Source: Dehalococcoidia bacterium UBA6808 (lineage in GTDB: Bacteria > Chloroflexota > Dehalococcoidia > GIF9 > UBA5629). From it: a DNA stretch of 8,671 nt. Shown here piece after piece: positions 6,717 through 8,671 of this stretch. The translations under genes were made by a program, and so were the position numbers. Numbering within the stretch: the first letter of the stretch is position 1; every line of letters starts with the position of its first letter. The notes below the pieces were generated by a model. That model had not been told where the DNA came from. It did no database searches and saw nothing but the letters and a program-made list of their open reading frames with translations. The stretch covers positions 1 to 8,671 of the forward strand of contig DKFA01000097.1 in NCBI GenBank assembly GCA_002452695.1, in the 5' to 3' direction.

Positions 6717-6749
6717 AAACCCGGTCGGGCGCATAGGCTGGCCCGGTTT
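6717..6749. repeat. Imperfect hairpin in the divergent intergenic region
   Basis: AAACCCGGTCGG (6717-6728) pairs with CTGGCCCGGTTT (6738-6749) over 12 positions with one C-C mismatch and two G-T pairs, around a 9-base loop. It lies just upstream of the -35 of the EF-G-like gene and about 45 bp upstream of the rightward -10. On the plus strand it is followed by GTTTA rather than a real T-run, so a terminator is doubtful. It may be a remnant terminator or a protein site. Confidence 0.4.
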
Positions 6750-6794
6750 GTTTACATCCAGTGGCAGGCGTAAAATATCATTTAGCTTTTTTTC

Positions 6795-6821
6795 TATAAT
6801 ACATTATCTCCAATAATGTAT
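6795..6821 (+). promoter_or_regulatory. TATAAT box with an abutting perfect palindrome (putative operator) upstream of the acyl-CoA synthetase
   Basis: A consensus TATAAT lies at 6795-6800. Starting at 6799, ATACATTAT is followed by a CTCCA spacer and then ATAATGTAT (to 6821), a perfect inverted repeat with 9-bp arms. It overlaps the -10 and covers the likely start point near 6807, the classic place for a repressor operator. No -35 consensus stands at the right spacing, so the promoter may need an activator. The ATG at 6839 lacks a good Shine-Dalgarno site (only AGG at 6827-6829). No regulator gene is in the window, and an AT-rich palindrome can arise by chance. Confidence 0.5.
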
Positions 6822-6838
6822 AAACCAGGCTATACAAC

Positions 6839-8287
6839 ATGACGGATTTCGACAAATTCTTTAAACCTGAATCGATCGTTTTGCTGGGTGCATCGAGCGA
6901 CCCGCGCAAATGGGGCTGGCAGATACTCAGCAATATACTGCATGGAGGTTTTAAGGGGAGGGTTTACCCCATCAACCCTGTCAGGGATGAGATACTGGGC
7001 TATAAAGTATATAAATCGGTGGCCGATGTGCCAGAAGCACCTGACCTGGCCATCATCGTGGTCCCGACCACATCGATTGTAACAGCGGTGCGAGACTGCA
7101 CTGCCAGGGGCATTAAGGCTGCTGTTGTGATAACGGCAGGCTTTGCCGAAATAGGCGAGAAGGGTGTCTCCCTGCAGGAAGAGATGGTCAGAGTGGCACG
7201 TGAAGGCGGCCTGCGTTTAATTGGCCCCAACTGCTTCGGTATCGTTAGCCCTGCTTCCAGATTGTACGCGCAGATGCCGCCGATCTATCCGCCCCTCGGA
7301 TCGATCGCCGTGGTGTCGCAGAGTGGCAATGTAGGATCTACGATCGGGCGCCGGGCTATGGCGATCAATTTCGGTCTCAGCCGTTTGATCAGCACGGGCA
7401 ACGAGGCAGACCTGCATGTGGAGGATTTCCTGGTAGACCTGGGCAGGGATTCCCAGACTAAGGTGGTCTTAAGCTATATCGAAGGTTTCAAGGATGGGCG
7501 CGCCTTTTTCAGGGCGGCCAAAGAGGTAAGCCGGCACAAGCCCATCGTCATGATCAAGGTTGGTGAGACGGAAGCAGGAGCATCGGCTGCCAGGTCCCAC
7601 ACGGCATCGCTTTCAGGCTCTCCGCGCGTTTTCGATGGCATCTGCCGGCAGGCGGGGGTGATCCGTGCCGGTAATATTCGCGAGCTGATGAATATTGGCT
7701 ATGGTTTTCTGACCAATCCTCTGCCGCGCGGTAAACGCGTGGGGATAGTTACACTGGGGGGAGGCTGGGGCGTGCTGGCAGCGGATGCTTGCGCCAGGCT
7801 GGGGCTGGAGGTGGTCAGGCTCAGTGACGAAGTGATCAGGGAGCTTGATAAACTCCTGCCAGGCTGGTGGAGCAAGAGCAACCCTGTTGATATGGTTGGC
7901 GGCTCAATCATATCAGATAATATTCTTCGTGTAGTGGAAGTGCTGGCAAAGTATGACCAAATCGATTCCGTTATATCTTTGGGAATGCCGTTGCCTGATC
8001 TTTCAAACCTGCCCAGATTAGTCATGGGCGAAGATAAAGAGAATGGCAGAAAGCAGATTTTAGACCATTACAGGAAGGTATTTGGCCGGGTCGGTGAGTT
8101 AAAGGTGAAATACGGCAAACCGATTGTCGTGGCGGCTGATATTTTTATGCCGCGAAATTTTGTGGAAGAACTTGATATCATGTGCGCCGTCACCGATGTC
8201 GGACAGGTGTTTTATAACCAGCCGCATGAGGCGGCCACCGTGGTAAATGCTCTGGCGGCATATGCTGAGTACACGCGGCGAAGATAG
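6839..8287 (+). CDS. NDP-forming acyl-CoA synthetase, alpha subunit (acetate--CoA ligase type)
   Basis: 482-aa protein like the alpha subunit of ADP-forming acetyl/acyl-CoA synthetases, relatives of succinyl-CoA synthetase that interconvert acyl-CoA + NDP + phosphate with acid + CoA + NTP. Residues 1 to ~130 are the CoA-binding Rossmann domain (SIVLLGASSDPRKWGWQI near 12-29, YPINP 43-47, PTTSIVTAV 76-84). Two succinyl-CoA-ligase-like domains follow, with GPNCFGI (129-135), SQSGNVG (160-166) and GNEADLHVEDFL (187-198). The phospho-histidine is His254 in ARSHTASLSGS (251-261). A third segment (about 300-482) begins VGIVTLGGGWGVLAAD. The ATP-grasp beta domain, fused in many bacterial homologues, is absent and no separate beta gene lies in the window, so a partner must be encoded elsewhere for the full reaction. 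The length suits a complete alpha subunit, not a truncation. Substrate cannot be read from the sequence. Transcribed alone, probably under the palindrome-containing promoter. Confidence 0.9.
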   Translation: MTDFDKFFKPESIVLLGASSDPRKWGWQILSNILHGGFKGRVYPINPVRDEILGYKVYKSVADVPEAPDLAIIVVPTTSIVTAVRDCTARGIKAAVVITAGFAEIGEKGVSLQEEMVRVAREGGLRLIGPNCFGIVSPASRLYAQMPPIYPPLGSIAVVSQSGNVGSTIGRRAMAINFGLSRLISTGNEADLHVEDFLVDLGRDSQTKVVLSYIEGFKDGRAFFRAAKEVSRHKPIVMIKVGETEAGASAARSHTASLSGSPRVFDGICRQAGVIRAGNIRELMNIGYGFLTNPLPRGKRVGIVTLGGGWGVLAADACARLGLEVVRLSDEVIRELDKLLPGWWSKSNPVDMVGGSIISDNILRVVEVLAKYDQIDSVISLGMPLPDLSNLPRLVMGEDKENGRKQILDHYRKVFGRVGELKVKYGKPIVVAADIFMPRNFVEELDIMCAVTDVGQVFYNQPHEAATVVNALAAYAEYTRRR

Positions 8288-8314
8288 CCGGAATTGATTG
8301 TAAATTGGCCCGAA

Positions 8315-8343
8315 TTGACACCCTTCATTGCGTATGCTATTAT
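8315..8343 (+). promoter_or_regulatory. rRNA promoter
   Basis: Perfect TTGACA (8315-8320), a 17-bp spacer, then TATTAT (8338-8343) preceded by TGC, i.e. an extended -10. The start would be near 8350, about 50 nt before mature 16S rRNA. It lies only 27 bp after the upstream gene's stop. This is the best promoter in the window, as expected for rRNA. Confidence 0.88.
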
Positions 8344-8361
8344 ATTCTCCGTTTCTCAAAA

Positions 8362-8374
8362 TGCACCTTAACAA
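8362..8374 (+). promoter_or_regulatory. boxA antitermination element in the rRNA leader
   Basis: TGCACCTTAACAA matches the E. coli rrn boxA TGCTCTTTAACAA at 11 of 13 positions and lies between the promoter and 16S, where NusB-S10 loads on the nascent rRNA. I see no clear boxB hairpin before it. Confidence 0.7.
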
Positions 8375-8394
8375 CTGGATAGTGGAAGGAAGGT

Positions 8395-8409
8395 TCTAAA
8401 CAATTTAGA
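8395..8409 (+). repeat. Small inverted repeat across the 16S 5' end
   Basis: TCTAAA (8395-8400) and TTTAGA (8404-8409) are perfect complements around a CAA loop. The mature 16S 5' end should fall near 8402, inside the loop. It may be a precursor hairpin or chance. Confidence 0.3.
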
Positions 8410-8671
8410 GAGTTTGATCCTGGCTCAGGATAAACGTTTGCGGCGTGCCTGATGCATGCAAGTCGAACGCCTCAATTTTTCGCAAGATTGATTGGGGAGT
8501 GGCGAACGGCTGAGTAACACGTAAGTAACCTGTCCCTAAGTGGGGGATAACTTGCCGAAAGGCAGGCTAATACCGCATGTGCTGGTAAGCGACAGCTTAT
8601 CAGTAAAGCTTTTGCGCTTGAGGAGGGGCTTGCGTCTGATTAGCTAGTTGGTAGGGTAATGGCCTACCAAG
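8402..8671 (+). rRNA. rrs: 16S ribosomal RNA, 5' part (continues beyond the window)
   Basis: The universal 27F site AGAGTTTGATCCTGGCTCAG lies at 8409-8428, which places E. coli position 1 near 8402. Conserved blocks follow: GCATGCAAGTCGAACG, AGTGGCGAACGGCTGAGTAACACG, TAATACCGCATG and GATTAGCTAGTTGGTAGGGTAATGGCCTACCAAG at the window edge. About 270 nt are present, roughly the first sixth, and the 3' part is cut off. The combination AAGTGGGGGATAAC and GAGGGGCTTGCGTCTGATT suggests Dehalococcoidia. The V1 loop is short. The segment GATAAACGTTTG after 27F differs from the more usual GATGAACGCTGG or GATTGAACGCTGG type. No sign of a pseudogene in what is visible. Confidence 0.98.

Noticed and set aside
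6801..6821. Palindrome considered as an intrinsic terminator or attenuator
   Set aside because: The arms are AT-only except one G-C pair and no T-run follows, so the hairpin would be too weak to stop polymerase; an operator is the better reading.
1..8671. CRISPR array, insertion sequence, tRNA gene, phage or defence genes
   Set aside because: No regularly spaced direct repeats, terminal inverted repeats with transposase, tRNA-like cloverleaf, or matching protein families were seen on either strand.

Overview
The window looks like part of a bacterial chromosome of moderate GC content from the class Dehalococcoidia (phylum Chloroflexota). The best evidence is the first ~270 nt of a 16S rRNA gene at the right edge. 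Its stretches GGCGTGCCTGATGCATGC, AAGTGGGGGATAAC and GAGGGGCTTGCGTCTGATT resemble my memory of Dehalococcoides-type 16S, but the lineage is clearly diverged (GATAAACGTTTG follows the 27F site). The class assignment is from memory and was not tested by a search.

Layout, left to right. (1) A translation-termination operon, prfA (release factor RF1) overlapping prmC (RF glutamine methyltransferase) by 4 bases. The prmC reading frame does not stop at the end of the methyltransferase: it runs on into a four-helix GtrA-like membrane domain, giving a 451-aa fusion. (2) A 201-bp gap with a good sigma70-type promoter, then etfB-etfA, encoding the two subunits of an electron transfer flavoprotein. (3) A strong, near-symmetrical hairpin terminator shared by etfA and the convergent next gene. 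(4) On the minus strand, an EF-G paralogue of the EF-G2/EF-G-like type, with its own consensus promoter and Shine-Dalgarno site. (5) A 212-bp divergent intergenic region holding the EF-G promoter, an imperfect hairpin, and a perfect 9-bp-arm inverted repeat abutting a TATAAT box. (6) A stand-alone alpha subunit of an NDP-forming acyl-CoA synthetase. (7) A ~110-bp rRNA leader with an extended -10 promoter and a boxA antitermination element, then the 5' part of the 16S rRNA gene, cut by the window end.

How the genes relate. RF1 is the substrate of PrmC, so the first operon pairs enzyme and substrate. EtfA and EtfB form one heterodimer that carries electrons between flavin dehydrogenases and other acceptors. 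The acyl-CoA synthetase subunit would make ATP or GTP from acyl-CoA thioesters if a beta (ATP-grasp) subunit exists elsewhere. Together with ETF this fits an anaerobic or energy-limited metabolism, which is an inference. The rest of the window is ordinary housekeeping sequence.

The most unusual item is the PrmC-GtrA fusion, which would tether a release-factor methyltransferase to the membrane or join two unrelated products in one polypeptide. I see no CRISPR array, insertion sequence, tRNA, prophage or defence system.
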